Positions 44,404 to 54,357 of a DNA stretch of 64,000 nucleotides are shown in pieces. Each line of letters starts with the position of its first letter. Within the stretch, counting starts at the first letter, position 1. A program made the position numbers and the translations under genes. The stretch is from Phytophthora hibernalis (taxonomy: Eukaryota; Oomycota; Peronosporomycetes; Peronosporales; Peronosporaceae). The notes beneath the pieces were generated by a model that ran no database searches, had not been told where the DNA came from, and saw only the letters and a list, made by a program, of their open reading frames with translations. The DNA is taken from positions 620,001-684,000 of the forward strand of contig JAAKBF010000168.1 in assembly GCA_012656075.1 (NCBI GenBank). The letters are read 5' to 3'.

Positions 44404-44664
44404 TCTGCCGTCGAAAATGCCGCGTCAAAGCGATGTTCTTTGCCTTCCGCTACTTGTCGAAGATGTCTCGTGATATGGAATAGACCTGAAGCACATCAAG
44501 TCCATTTCCGTCGCCTCGACTTCGTATTTTTAGCGGAAGACGTGACATGCAACAGCAGCACCACCACCGACCGTTCGCTCTCGTAGCACCAGCAAAACGG
44601 TCGGCGTCCATAGTCACCACAGATAAATAGACACCGACCACAGGCCTCCGTTGAAGCAACGACC

Positions 44665-46010
44665 ATGGCTATGAGCTCTTCCTCCATTGGATCGTCAAGG
44701 TATGTGGACGTGAGTGGCATGGATGGTGAAGCTCACGTTCCGGTGAGCTCGACCGACGAGTTGGATCCGAGTCTTGGTACGTTCCGTTCGTTTGTCGTAT
44801 TGCTGGCAACGGATCAATTGATGATGTGGTTGGGGCTTCCAGCGGAGGCTTTCGAGTGATCTACGACCGAGAAACACCATTCGAGTTGCGGATTCAGGTA
44901 CCGGTAAACCAAATCTTAGAGCTTCACGAAAGCCGAATTTTGACGAACTTGAATCCCACTTGGCACCTTCATGATAACAGGATGCCGACAACACCCTCAG
45001 CAGATCGGAACGCTCGAGGCCATCAAAGTTAAGATCTTAATCTTGGTACGTTTGGTGGTTGAAGCTTGAATACTTGACGCTTGAAACATTCGTTGACGCT
45101 TTCATTATCGTGGTCTAGGGAAGTGACACGGACATTCATGTGGTCCGTGTGGAGCTCTCGACCGAAAGCGATCTCTTCTTCTTGTACACGCACACGTGCG
45201 ACTTGGAGAGCTTCCACGCGATGCAAGAGCAGCAGAAGCTCATGGTGGACTTTGCTGATTACGCCAATGTGTTGATTCGTATGCTCAACAACTGCATCAA
45301 GGAGCCACACAACCACCTCGCAGTGTACCTCATGCAAGCCGATGGTCGCGCGCGACTGGACTTCATCCAGAACATGGAGTACAAGTTCATCGAGCTTCTC
45401 TCCGTAGACTTTATGCGCGCTTCAGAAGACACCATCCGCCAACATATCACCTTCCGATATTCCTCCATGAAGTCACGTCTTCAAGTGCTGCAGACGCGTC
45501 TTCATGTCCGTTCTTCTCCTGAATTCACGGTCTCAACGATTTACAACTAACACATTACTTATCTCGTTCGGCTGCAGGAGGTCAACAGCATCGTCAAGAC
45601 CAAAAATCCGTCGTTACTGCTGCAGGTAAAACTGTCCTGATAGCTGTATCACCGCTGTAAGTTGTTGACGCTTCCGGTTTGCCTCCTTTTTGTCCGTTAT
45701 GTCTTAGCTTCAAAGACAGTCCCGTCGCCATCATCGTCCCGGAACCGCTATCTCACGCACTGAAAACGGCACGGCAGGCTTCCTTCTTCTCCCTAATGGC
45801 GCAATGAATCCGCGTTACCACATCTTTCTTGTGTCCTTTTCGCGTATATTCAAAGCACTAAGATTGGGTAACCCACAGCTCGGAAATCGCATGTTGACTA
45901 ATGTGCTCACGGGGCCGCTTTCATTATGTCTGCTTCATCAACGATCCGCTATGCCACACGCCGTCTCTTTTTCGCAGACGATGGTTGGCCACCGTCTTCT
46001 TCTCGCTTGA
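44665..46010 (+). CDS. SAS-6-like centriole/basal-body protein (head domain, no coiled coil)
   Basis: SAS-6 proteins build the ninefold cartwheel of centrioles and basal bodies through their globular head domain; SAS-6-like paralogues keep the head and lack the coiled coil. Exons: 44,665-44,776; 44,848-44,897; 44,981-45,045; 45,119-45,505; 45,578-45,625; 45,708 to at most 46,010. The head reads FRVIYDRETPFELRIQD, LEAIKVKILIL, VVRVELSTESDLFFLYTHTC, LMVDFADYANVLIRML and ARLDFIQNMEYKFIELLSVD, ending VKTKNPSLLLQ, the pattern of the SAS-6 N-terminal fold. One C missing in the CCC run at 44,991-44,993 explains a frame change in exon 3. The last exon overlaps the 3' end of the kinase gene on the other strand, so its end is uncertain. 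No long coiled coil follows, which favours the SAS-6-like paralogue. Confidence 0.62.
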
Positions 46011-47583
46011 TCTCCGTTTTCACCGACACTTCAGTGCTCTCTTTCGCCGTGCTCTGCTTAGATCGGCCACCACTGCTTGCACCGGGCGGACTCGCAGCAC
46101 GTGAAGCCCGACCACCACTGGCTCCTGTGTTGTTGTTGCTATGATTGTTAGCACCTCCAACGTTCAACTGCTTTGCCTGCTCCCGACGGATTTTCTTCGT
46201 CTGGTACTCGTGTGACGGCGGGAGGTTCGTGATAGGAGGAAGCTTCTTCGGATCACTTGGGGCATACGGGCGAGCTTTGAAATACTGCGAGTTGAGGCAG
46301 TCGGAGGCCGTCAACCGCTGCTCCGGGTCCAACACCAACAGCGCCTCGATCAGCTCAAGAGCCCCCTTCGGCAATATTCTCTTACGCGCCGTAGTTTCGC
46401 GCATCAGAAATTCGCGCAGGCGTTTGGGCTTTGGTTTATCGGGAACGAACGTACTGCTGTGCGTTAGAACTTGTAGTCAGGCCACGACTCCGTAGTCGGG
46501 GTGCCACAAATGTCAAAGATTTTGGTGATTTGTTCCAGTTCCGTCTTGCCCTGGAAGATTGGATGGCCGATGTACAGTTCCGCAAACACACAGCCAATGC
46601 TCCACATGTCGATGCTGGCATCGTAGCTCGTGGCGCCAAGGAGCAGCTCGGGCGGGCGGTACCACAGGGTGACCACCTTGTTCGTGAAGAGTTGGTCCCC
46701 ACGCAACGAGCGAGCAAGACCAAAGTCCGCCACTTTGAGCAAGTGGTCCCTAGTCATCAACAGGTTGGAGCACTTGATGTCACTACACAACACGAAAAAC
46801 GCAAACCATCAGAAATCCTCACAGCGACAAAAAATCATTTCCTGCATACCGGTGGATGATGTCAATTGAATGCATGTATTCCATGACGTCCAGCAACTGC
46901 TTCATCAAGCACTTGATCTCCGTATCGTCAAACCTACCATCATAAAACCTCATCAGTAACATAACCGACAAAAACTATCTAATATCCGTACGGATGCTGA
47001 CGGTCAATGAGACCAGTCAAGTCATGTTCCAAGTACTCCAGCACCAAGTAAATGGATCCGTGGCAATAGTCCAGAGGTTCATCCTTGTCCGTAAACTCAG
47101 CTGCACAGCAGAACCACCTCAAACATCAGCACCTCCCAGTCTCCTGTCAAAAACACCAACTCACCGTCATCGTCGTCATTTTCAGAAGAAACAACCACTT
47201 CTTTAAGTTCCACGAGGTTGGCGTGGTTCAGACACTTGAGCACTTTAATCTCTCGGATTGTAGTCACCGGAAGCTTAAAAAAATAACAAAATAAATTAGC
47301 CATAAACCACTAAAATATCTGGATAATATCTGGATAAAATCCAAACGCACGCCCTGCACTTCGTTTAAACTGCGGATTTTCTTGATGGCCACCACGTCCC
47401 CGTGGCCTTATCCTTGGCCATGTAAACTTGGCTGCAGTCATAAAACTTAGCTTAAAACGCTCCTCTGGCGGTATAACAGACAGCTAAAACGTACCCGTAG
47501 GTGCCCGCCCCAATACACTCCAGCTTCTCATAGGCATCCATGCCCCGAGTGCCCCAGTGGTGCTTGGGCAGGTGCAGACTCAT
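45949..47583 (-). CDS. Cyclin-dependent kinase of the CDK9/CDK12 type
   Basis: Ser/Thr kinase that in this subfamily phosphorylates the RNA polymerase II C-terminal domain with a cyclin partner. From the ATG at 47,583: glycine loop IGAGTYGQVYMAKDKATG (split by the first intron), VAIKKIR with the ATP-binding Lys, TTIREIKVLKCLNHANLV, a hinge region SIYLVLEYLEHDLTGLIDR, the catalytic loop IDIIHRDIKCSNLL (split by an intron), DFGLARSL, and a T-loop VVTLWYRPPELLLG. The C-terminal lobe ends with LLVLDPEQRLTASDCLNSQYF and a basic, Asn/Ser-rich tail ending KKRRRVA, a likely nuclear localisation signal. Exon 1 is 47,495-47,583 and exon 2 47,351-47,431; further introns lie near 47,100-47,185, 46,935-46,990 and 46,785-46,855. 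Frameshifts near 47,391 (GGGG) and 46,463 fit single-base homopolymer losses. Confidence 0.85.
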
Positions 47584-47752
47584 AGCGCTCCACTTGCTTC
47601 ACAACCTCCGAATTACAGAATGTGTAAATAAAATCAAACTCCGAATTACGGAATGTGACTTTGTAAAACGGAGCGTTAAAGTGAAGATCCGGTTAAGTGC
47701 GAAAATCACGCTGACCGCAGCTTTTTGGCAATAATTGGGAAGAGCAGTCGCC
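47584..47752. promoter_or_regulatory. Divergent promoter region between the kinase and CIA30
   Basis: Only about 170 bp separates the two start codons, so both promoters must lie here or in the 5' ends of the genes. It contains a direct repeat CTCCGAATTAC(A/G)GAATGTG (about 47,606-47,625 and 47,639-47,658). The repeat could be a shared factor site. Confidence 0.45.
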
Positions 47753-49052
47753 ATGGGCTTGTGGCGGAAGGCGTTGACGTCTATGAACGCCACGCTGCTG
47801 AGCTCAAGCAGTGTACGACGCCTGTATAGGAGGAAATCCCTAGCTTATCTATAGTGTTACAGGCTCTGACGTTTTGTTTCTTGTCGTTGGCAGCGCTCGG
47901 TTTACAGCTCAAATTACAGCCGCAGAAGGACATTTTCCTGTTTAACGCCAAGGATTCCGTGGCTAATTGGTCGGCGTCCAGTGACAGATCCATCGGAGGT
48001 ACGGGGCAATTGATTGCAACATTTTGAGCTCAGGAGGAGGGGTACAGACTACTGAGGTTGATTTATCTGACTTTTGAACGTTCTTGTGATATTTGCAGGA
48101 CTGTCGGAGTGCAAGTGGGGCTTCTACAAGGGTGGAGAGCAGGAGGAAGAGGAGACGTCCAAGAGACTCATTCACAAAGTGAACAAGCAGGACAATGTCC
48201 CGTCGGGTAGGAAAAATACTTTAGAGTGTGAGGTGTGTGTGCTTATTGTTTTTGTATTTTGCAGCGGTGTTTACTGGACAATTGAGCATGGACTGTCAGC
48301 CGACAGAAGTGGGCGTGGTTCGAAGTGGCTACTGCGCTGTGCGGGCGTCGATCCCGCCCGAGCTGCTGCTGCACGGCTACGAAGGACTTACCATGCGCAT
48401 CATGACGGATGGCCGCGAGTACCGCATGAACGTGCAAATGGAGAGCTGGAACCCCTTCAACTTGTACATGGTACGTGCAATTAACACTGATGATTGCTAC
48501 TGGCTGCAACTCGTAACTGACTGGTTGATACTTTGCAGGGCTTTATTCGGACGCCTCCTAACGAGTGGGTCGACATCGACGTACGTGTTGGTTTGGTTGA
48601 CGCTACCTTGTTCTGGACTCAGTGAATTGACGCTGTATTTGTACGATGGTTTGTTACAGTTGCCGTTCCGTGACTTCCTGCTGACGGCTAAGGGCTTCGT
48701 GAAGCTCGATGATGAAACAGAACTCGACCCCTCCATGCTCAAAAGCGTAAGCAGTTCAAGCAACACAAGTGATGCCACGATCTTTGCTAACGTTGCTTGT
48801 GTTCCAGGTCGGCTTTGCCATCGCTGATCAGAAGGAGGGTGACTTCGAACTGCGCGTCCAGTGGATCAAGGCGGTCGCACAGTTAGGAACGCCGGACAAA
48901 GACAATCACGACGACGATGACGACCGGTACGTTCTGGCACGGGATACCTCGTCTTCTCCTGCGTTTATTGACTTGCTTCCTTCGCTTGCAGCTTCGACAA
49001 CTCGAGCAACAGCAAAGATTACTTCCGGAAGCCTGCAGATTTAGTCATTTAA
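47753..49052 (+). CDS. CIA30/NDUFAF1-type complex I assembly factor, eight exons
   Basis: Assembly factor for the membrane arm of mitochondrial NADH:ubiquinone oxidoreductase. Exons: 47,753-47,810; 47,894-47,998; 48,099-48,206; 48,265-48,470; 48,539-48,580; 48,660-48,746; 48,808-48,926; 48,992-49,052. All junctions keep the frame, with no frameshift. The N-terminus (MGLWRKALTSMNATLLSSSS, then basic residues) is a plausible mitochondrial targeting peptide. The CIA30 domain follows: IFLFNAKDSVANWSASSD, SECKWGFYKGG, FTGQLSMD, YEGLTMRIMTDGREYRMNVQ, NPFNLYMGFIRTPPNEWVDI, LPFRDFLLTAKGFV and a final VGFAIADQKEGDFELRVQWI. About 261 residues, near the usual length. It converges on TRM112 downstream with ~110 bp between stops. 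Confidence 0.92.
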
Positions 49053-49162
49053 ACGCAAAGTCTCTACCGGATGAAGATGTAAGGAGATAATCAACTAGTT
49101 TTGGTCCTGTGCACGAATGTCAATCTTGTTGTGTGTATTATCTATCTATCTCCTTCCTCTGC

Positions 49163-49540
49163 TTACACCTCGTCCTCGTTCAGGAGCATGTTCGGGATGC
49201 CGTCAATGACAGGGAACGCACGGCCGGACTCGGGGCACACGAGTTTTCCCTGCTTCACATGCACCTCCAGCAGCGCGTGGTGGATTTTGCGTAGCGTTTC
49301 GTCGTCTGTGGCACCTTCTTCTGCACTTGGCAGCGTCTCCGGGAGTCCGTCGGCGATTTGTAGCGTCTTGGCACCAGCGAGGAACGCACTCCAGTCCAGT
49401 TTGGACAGCATCTTGCGCACGAAGGCGGCCTGGAAGTCGCAGGCTACGACCTCCACCTCCTCCGCCTCGATGAGGAGCGGGTAGCCGTTCTCCACGCCCT
49501 TCTTGTTGCACAGGAGCAGGTTGTGGGTGATGAGACGCAT
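49163..49540 (-). CDS. TRM112: TRM112 methyltransferase activator subunit
   Basis: Small zinc-finger-type partner that activates and stabilises several methyltransferases acting on tRNA, rRNA and translation release factor. 125 residues, the normal family length. It starts MRLITHNLLLCNKKGV at 49,540; the middle has LDWSAFLAGAKTLQ, typical of the central helical domain; and the C-terminus reads HHALLEVHVKQGKLVCPESG, RAFPVIDGIPNMLL. The second Cys pair of the zinc site is not obvious, as in many non-animal members; the CPESGR...FPV...GIPNML block is diagnostic. Single exon, intact frame. Confidence 0.95.
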   Translation of the reverse strand: MRLITHNLLLCNKKGVENGYPLLIEAEEVEVVACDFQAAFVRKMLSKLDWSAFLAGAKTLQIADGLPETLPSAEEGATDDETLRKIHHALLEVHVKQGKLVCPESGRAFPVIDGIPNMLLNEDEV

Positions 49541-49995
49541 GGTTGCTACTGGAAAGTGGTCAATATTTAATTTGCTATTTAATGTACGGTACACACGCGA
49601 TTTGCAGCCAGCCATTCGTCCGCATTTTTGAAGTTGAAAACTCAACTTGAGCAACTTGTTGCTGCTGCCAACAAGATGACTTAGAGTTTGGCTTTTGATC
49701 TGCCAGCCCATGTTGTGAAAATAGACACCCACAAGTATTTTATATGATTAAGATATACTACGGCAGCGCAGTCTGTACGGAGGCTGCCTTTAGGACTTTG
49801 GATGTCGCTCGCGACTATGCCGACGCCTGCTCGTAGTTTTCGGCAAGTGCGATGTACGCACGGTACAAAAAAATTACATCAGGATATCCGCACTCGCCGC
49901 TCGGTTTTCGTGACGAAATTGGTCCCAGTCTCAACGGTTCCAGGCCTCCTCGCCATCGATCGCCGCAGCTTGAGTCGGATCCGCTCTATGCTGAC

Positions 49996-51111
49996 TCACT
50001 TGTTCTTCTCCCAAATGGAGAAGAAGACCAGCAGCAAGATGATGGAGATCATGCCTCCGAACATGGCAAAGATGATGCGGCGCTGGTTCCTGCGGTTGAG
50101 CTCTTCAACCTGGTCATTATAAAAGGAGCGGGCCCGATCTCGAGGTCCGGGCGAACTCGGTACAGATCCGCCTTCTCCTCGAACGTCAGCCTTCTACAGC
50201 AAGACAAAAAGTCAGTAAAATCTCCACTTCAACAGCACCAGCAACGTACCGTGGCTCTCGTCCAATGGACGATGTACTAGCATAAATGCTCTGAGCTGCC
50301 TGTTGATGTGCATGATCCAACACGAACTCCACAGACGTGCTCTTCCTCAATCCGTTGCCACTGGAGGTTTTACTGGCACTCATCCTCAAGATGGAGTGTC
50401 TACGTTGCATCGACACATTGGTGCCGTATCCACAGTTGACGTCGTTCTTCGTCGGTGAGATGCCAGCCAACAAAGCCGTCGTCACGTCCTCCCGTCCACG
50501 CGGTCCAGGCACCGCTGTAGCGTACAGCATCGTGGACGTCATCATGCCCGAGTCGGTGATAATGCTGATTGCACCGGGATCTGTAGCCACCCACGGGTAC
50601 ACTAACTCAGCATTAATTGGATGCTGCATGGACATCTCGGCTACCGGTAATTGAAGCGGCGGCGGCTTGACGATCAACGCGCTGCTATTGAGACTGCTGA
50701 GACTGTTCCTATGGGGTCCTCCTGCTCCGGTTCGTCGTCGTCGGGGTGGAGATCACACACTGGGAGAGGAGCTGCCATTGTCGAAGGTCTCGAGGGGGAC
50801 GGGGACGAAGCCTGTTTGGAGCTCCTGGAATGGAATCCACGCACCGAGAAACGTCGTACCACGGTCGTGTGTACGCCACACAAAAAAGCAGCTTCTTTGC
50901 GGCACGTCTTGCAGACTTCAACTGCTGGAAGAATGCAATGGTATTGAAAGCCCTGCAATACAAAATCTACACCAATACGTGCAAGTGTTATTGCTGGGTG
51001 ATGTGCGTTTGGGCGTTGGATCTTGAACGTTGACTGCACTGGAATCTTCTTAACATATTGGAGACGGGATGGAAGTCTTATCTCGTTTTCCGTGGTTGAA
51101 TGCATGTCAGC
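49996..51111 (-). CDS. Tail-anchored membrane protein of unknown function
   Basis: Not recognised as a named family. Reading from about 51,111, an N-terminal part contains CKTCRKEAAFLCGVHTTVV (a possible zinc site) and a Ser/Pro-rich acidic linker (HPDDDEPEQED). Then come PPPLQLPVAEMSM and a Ser/Thr-rich region to about 50,250. A 55-nt GTACGT...GTAG intron leads to the last exon (about 49,996-50,195) with RRLTFEEKADLYRVRPDLEI and a C-terminal membrane helix RIIFAMFGGMISIILLLVFF followed by SIWEKNK. This is the layout of a tail-anchored protein with the N-terminus in the cytosol. Two frame changes, at a CCC run near 50,718 and a GGG run near 50,132, are cured by one base each. The start is uncertain because a further intron near 50,950 is possible. 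Confidence 0.6.
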
Positions 51112-51563
51112 GCAGCACCACACTGCACTGCAAAGATAACCTACTGTCGGTCGTTCCTACCCCTATTTTCTTGCTTCTCTAGGTTTGCGCACCATCTCAA
51201 GCAGCTTTCCGAGGTCAACTCGTCTGGACTTCTCCAACAGCAATTACCGAACTCCTGGTCGTGTACGCCTGAAAGCTTTGGATAATATATTATATGCACT
51301 GGCAATGAGTTAGTTGAGTTGTTAAACCTACAGTAAAGGATGGCACACGTATGATGCAGCACGTGTAGCTTTCCATCTCTTTCTTGTCAAAGAAACCTTG
51401 CAACTTTAGCAGACAAAATCCCCACCCGTAATCTATCTCCCAACTGTAAATTACTTCCCCAATCGCGTGACGTCGGGTTCTCAAACATGGCTTCTCATGT
51501 ACCCGTACACCAATTATATTTTCAATTGGCTGGCCATCAAGCACACTGCAACTGTCATCAAGG

Positions 51564-52829
51564 ATGGAGCAATTCGACGGTGACGCGCCGCGCAACCACG
51601 TGGAGGCGGAGGCTCTGGAGAAGAAGAACCACCGCAAGGACAAGCCCTGGGACAGCGAGGACATCGACCACTGGAAGATCGACGCGTGGCAGGACGAGGT
51701 GGACGATGTCAAGAGCGTCGGCAAGAAGCTCCGCATGCCGGGCCTATTGGAGGAGAGTTCGTTCGCCACGCTCTTCCCCAAGTACCGCGAGAAGTACCTG
51801 CGTGAAGTGTGGCCCCTAGTGACCAAGGCACTGGACGCACACAAGGTCTCGTGCGAACTTAACCTGGTGGAAGGCAGCATGACGGTGCGCACCACACGCA
51901 AGACCACGGACCCGTACATCGTACTTAAGGCCCGGGACCTCATTAAGCTGCTGGCACGCAGTATCCCTGTGAACCAGGCTGCCAAGGTGCTGGACGACGA
52001 CGTGCAGTGTGACATCATCAAGATTGGAGGCCTCGTGCGCAACAAGGAGCGCTTCGTCAAGCGGCGTCAGCGCCTCGTGGGCCCCGACGGAGCCACGCTC
52101 AAGGCCATTGAGCTGCTCACCAACTGCTACGTGCTCGTGCAGGGAAATACTGTTTCGGCCATGGGAACCTACCAGGGACTGCGCAACGTGCGCAAAATCG
52201 TGGAGGATTGCTTCGCGAACGTGCACCCGATCTACAACGTCAAACGCCTCATGATCAAGCGTGAGCTGGCCAAGGACCCCAAGCTCAAAGACGAGAACTG
52301 GGAACGCTTCTTGCCCACGTTCAAGAAGCAGAACGTGCAGACCAAGAAGCCCAAGAAGGTACGCGATAAGAGGGTCTACACGCCGTTCCCGCCGGCCCCC
52401 ACGGCCAGCAAGGTGGACAAGGAGATCGAGAGTGGTGAATACTTCATGAAGGAGCACGAACGCAAGGCCATGAAGAAGCAGCAGAAGCATGAGGAGAAGG
52501 TGGAGGTGCTGCAGAAGCGCAAGGCCGATAAGATGGCCGAGTACGTGGCGCCCAGTGAGAAGGAGGCCAGCAAGAAGCGCAAGAAACAGAAGGCCGAGGT
52601 CCAGGAACAGAACAAGCGCGCCACCTCCGTCGAGGCGCTCAAGCAGAAGTTCCTCAGCCAAAAGGTGCGTGGCCTTCTTGGAGTTATCGATATCGACATG
52701 ACTAACCATTTTTTCTGTTTCAAATTGCAGAGTGCGAAGACTACTACAACAGAGTCCAAGGCTGCATCGTCGGTCAGCGACTACGTGTCTATGCCGGCCA
52801 AGAAGAAAGCAAAGAAGGCCGACGCGTAA
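51564..52829 (+). CDS. KRR1: KRR1 small-subunit processome component (KH domain)
   Basis: Nucleolar protein needed for early 18S rRNA processing and 40S assembly. About 400 residues in two exons, 51,564-52,664 and 52,731-52,829. The N-terminus (HRKDKPWDSEDIDHWKIDAW) and SSFATLFPKYREKYLREVWP are diagnostic for KRR1. The KH region follows: MTVRTTRKTTDPYIVLKARD, LLARSIPVNQA, DIIKIGGLVRNKERFVKRRQ, RLVGPDGATLKAIELLTNCY and VLVQGNTVSAMGTYQGL. It ends in a long Lys-rich tail (KKRKKQKAEVQEQNKRATSV, PAKKKAKKADA), fitting nucleolar location. The 66-nt intron is in frame and stop-free. No frameshift. Divergent from the tail-anchored protein gene. Confidence 0.94.
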   Translation: MEQFDGDAPRNHVEAEALEKKNHRKDKPWDSEDIDHWKIDAWQDEVDDVKSVGKKLRMPGLLEESSFATLFPKYREKYLREVWPLVTKALDAHKVSCELNLVEGSMTVRTTRKTTDPYIVLKARDLIKLLARSIPVNQAAKVLDDDVQCDIIKIGGLVRNKERFVKRRQRLVGPDGATLKAIELLTNCYVLVQGNTVSAMGTYQGLRNVRKIVEDCFANVHPIYNVKRLMIKRELAKDPKLKDENWERFLPTFKKQNVQTKKPKKVRDKRVYTPFPPAPTASKVDKEIESGEYFMKEHERKAMKKQQKHEEKVEVLQKRKADKMAEYVAPSEKEASKKRKKQKAEVQEQNKRATSVEALKQKFLSQKVRGLLGVIDIDMTNHFFCFKLQSAKTTTTESKAASSVSDYVSMPAKKKAKKADA

Positions 52830-53099
52830 GCAAACTCAATCCATCCAACGACATTTTTCCTCAAATTGTACTGCCATTCCTCGATTTGCGTACCATCTGC
52901 ATGAAAACAAAATATGCGAAAAGTCGCAACTACCGAATACCGGTTTCAAAATCTTTTGTTTTCTATGGCCGACAACCGCTTTACGGTACCTCGGCTACGA
53001 TTCCTACAGTTAGTTACCAAATTATCGCAATCCACATAGCTCAGGATCTCCGAGGCCGTGCAGTCCTTGTTCAGAAAGCATCGATTCTTTGCGTCAACG

Positions 53100-53668
53100 A
53101 GACTCGAAAATGGTCTTGTTTCTCTCGGCGATAATGTTTTTGGCCGTCACGTCACCGACTCCATTGATCAAACGTAGCTCGTGATACGAAGCGGTGTTTA
53201 TATTCGGTGGCTCCAGAATACTCCGATAAGCACGGCTTGCAAACGGGCCAAAATATTGACAGACCTCGGGTTTTGAGACGATTCCACATCGTGCAGGAAG
53301 TTCGAAATCAGTCCTGATGTAATGAGCAACAAATATCTGTATCCTTTACTTTAAAGTACAGACTTTGCTCGTTCACGATCGAATGTTGCCTTGTTCAATT
53401 TTTCGCCACTTTCAGCGATTTGCGTAGAAGTATACTTCAAAGTATACTGTAATAGACTTTTACTGGGAGGACAGCTTTATACTGGGAGGACAGCTTTAGC
53501 TGGCTGAACAGCCTAACCAATTTTATTGGTGGGGTCCCCCAGGGTTTAATTGGCGAATGTCGCCTGAGTCCATATGTCACCGATTGTGACTACGGTCACA
53601 CAAAATATTATGTGTATCTTGTGGATGGTGGTGTTTCGAATGTTGTTGGGCGAAGAAGCTCCATCTAT
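53100..53668. other. Intergenic, with a 19-bp tandem duplication
   Basis: No gene recognised. A perfect 19-bp tandem duplication (TACTGGGAGGACAGCTTTA) lies at 53,461-53,498. An 11-bp palindrome-like CAAAGTATACTTTG motif family appears around 53,353-53,450. Confidence 0.5.
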
Positions 53669-53671
53669 GTA

Positions 53672-53953
53672 CACCGTTCACCCTAATTAGTCGTGCCACG
53701 ACTATTTACCGTGTACGGTTCGAACTCCTCCCAAGTTGGGAGTCCCAACCTTGTTTTGAAAACCGTCTTTCTCAAAAACTACTTCCCAACAGTCAGAGTA
53801 AAATACACCATGTAACCGCCTTGTTGAGATCTATCAGAATTCGGGCTCGTTTCTTGATTTACGGTAAAAATGAAAATATTTTGCAACACCTGTGGAATGA
53901 TTACCAGTGGTGCATGACTATTTAGGTCACACGACTAATTAGGGTGAACGGTG
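53672..53953. mobile_element. Tc1/pogo-type MITE, 282 bp
   Basis: Flanked by TA on both sides (53,670-53,671 and 53,954-53,955). The terminal inverted repeats are at least 24 bp and perfect: both ends read CACCGTTCACCCTAATTAG and on. A smaller palindrome (AGTCGTGCCACGACT) lies just inside the left end. Non-coding. Confidence 0.75.
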
Positions 53954-53956
53954 TAC

Positions 53957-54357
53957 CTTGTTTGACATTGCGCTATCTTCGTTAAACGAGTCACGCAGTC
54001 GCTTTGGCCCGAGTAGGTAAGATGTAGATTTGGAAGGGCGCCAAGGTTACGATTCTCAGGACATGCTGCGCAAGCTATACTTGCGCATTCATTATTACCT
54101 GCTCGGGTTGTACCCAGTGTGAACGGGACGTTGTATCCATACATGGTGCTGCTAGGCTTCTCGGATGTGTTTGCAAACGCGTTTTCTCTGGCAGAGACAA
54201 CAAGATGCAAATACACCGGTAGGGTAGCCTACCGCCTTTTGCCAATATACTGAAGTACTACAAAGCACAAATATTAATATTAATACTACATGTAACGTTA
54301 CCAGGGTAAAACACGACGTAGGCATTTCATTATTGGAAGATGAACACTCCGCAATAC
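53957..54357. other. Intergenic, nothing recognised
   Basis: Spacer downstream of XPB. A minus-strand frame at 53,935-54,216 lacks any family signal. Confidence 0.4.

Noticed and set aside
45804..46010. Continuation of the SAS-6-like last exon to 46,010 as a sure coding end
   Set aside because: The sequence loses protein character and overlaps the kinase gene; the true end is probably earlier.
51816..52709. 297-codon open frame antisense to KRR1
   Set aside because: A shadow of KRR1 codon usage; Leu/His-rich with no domain, while the plus strand encodes a textbook KRR1.
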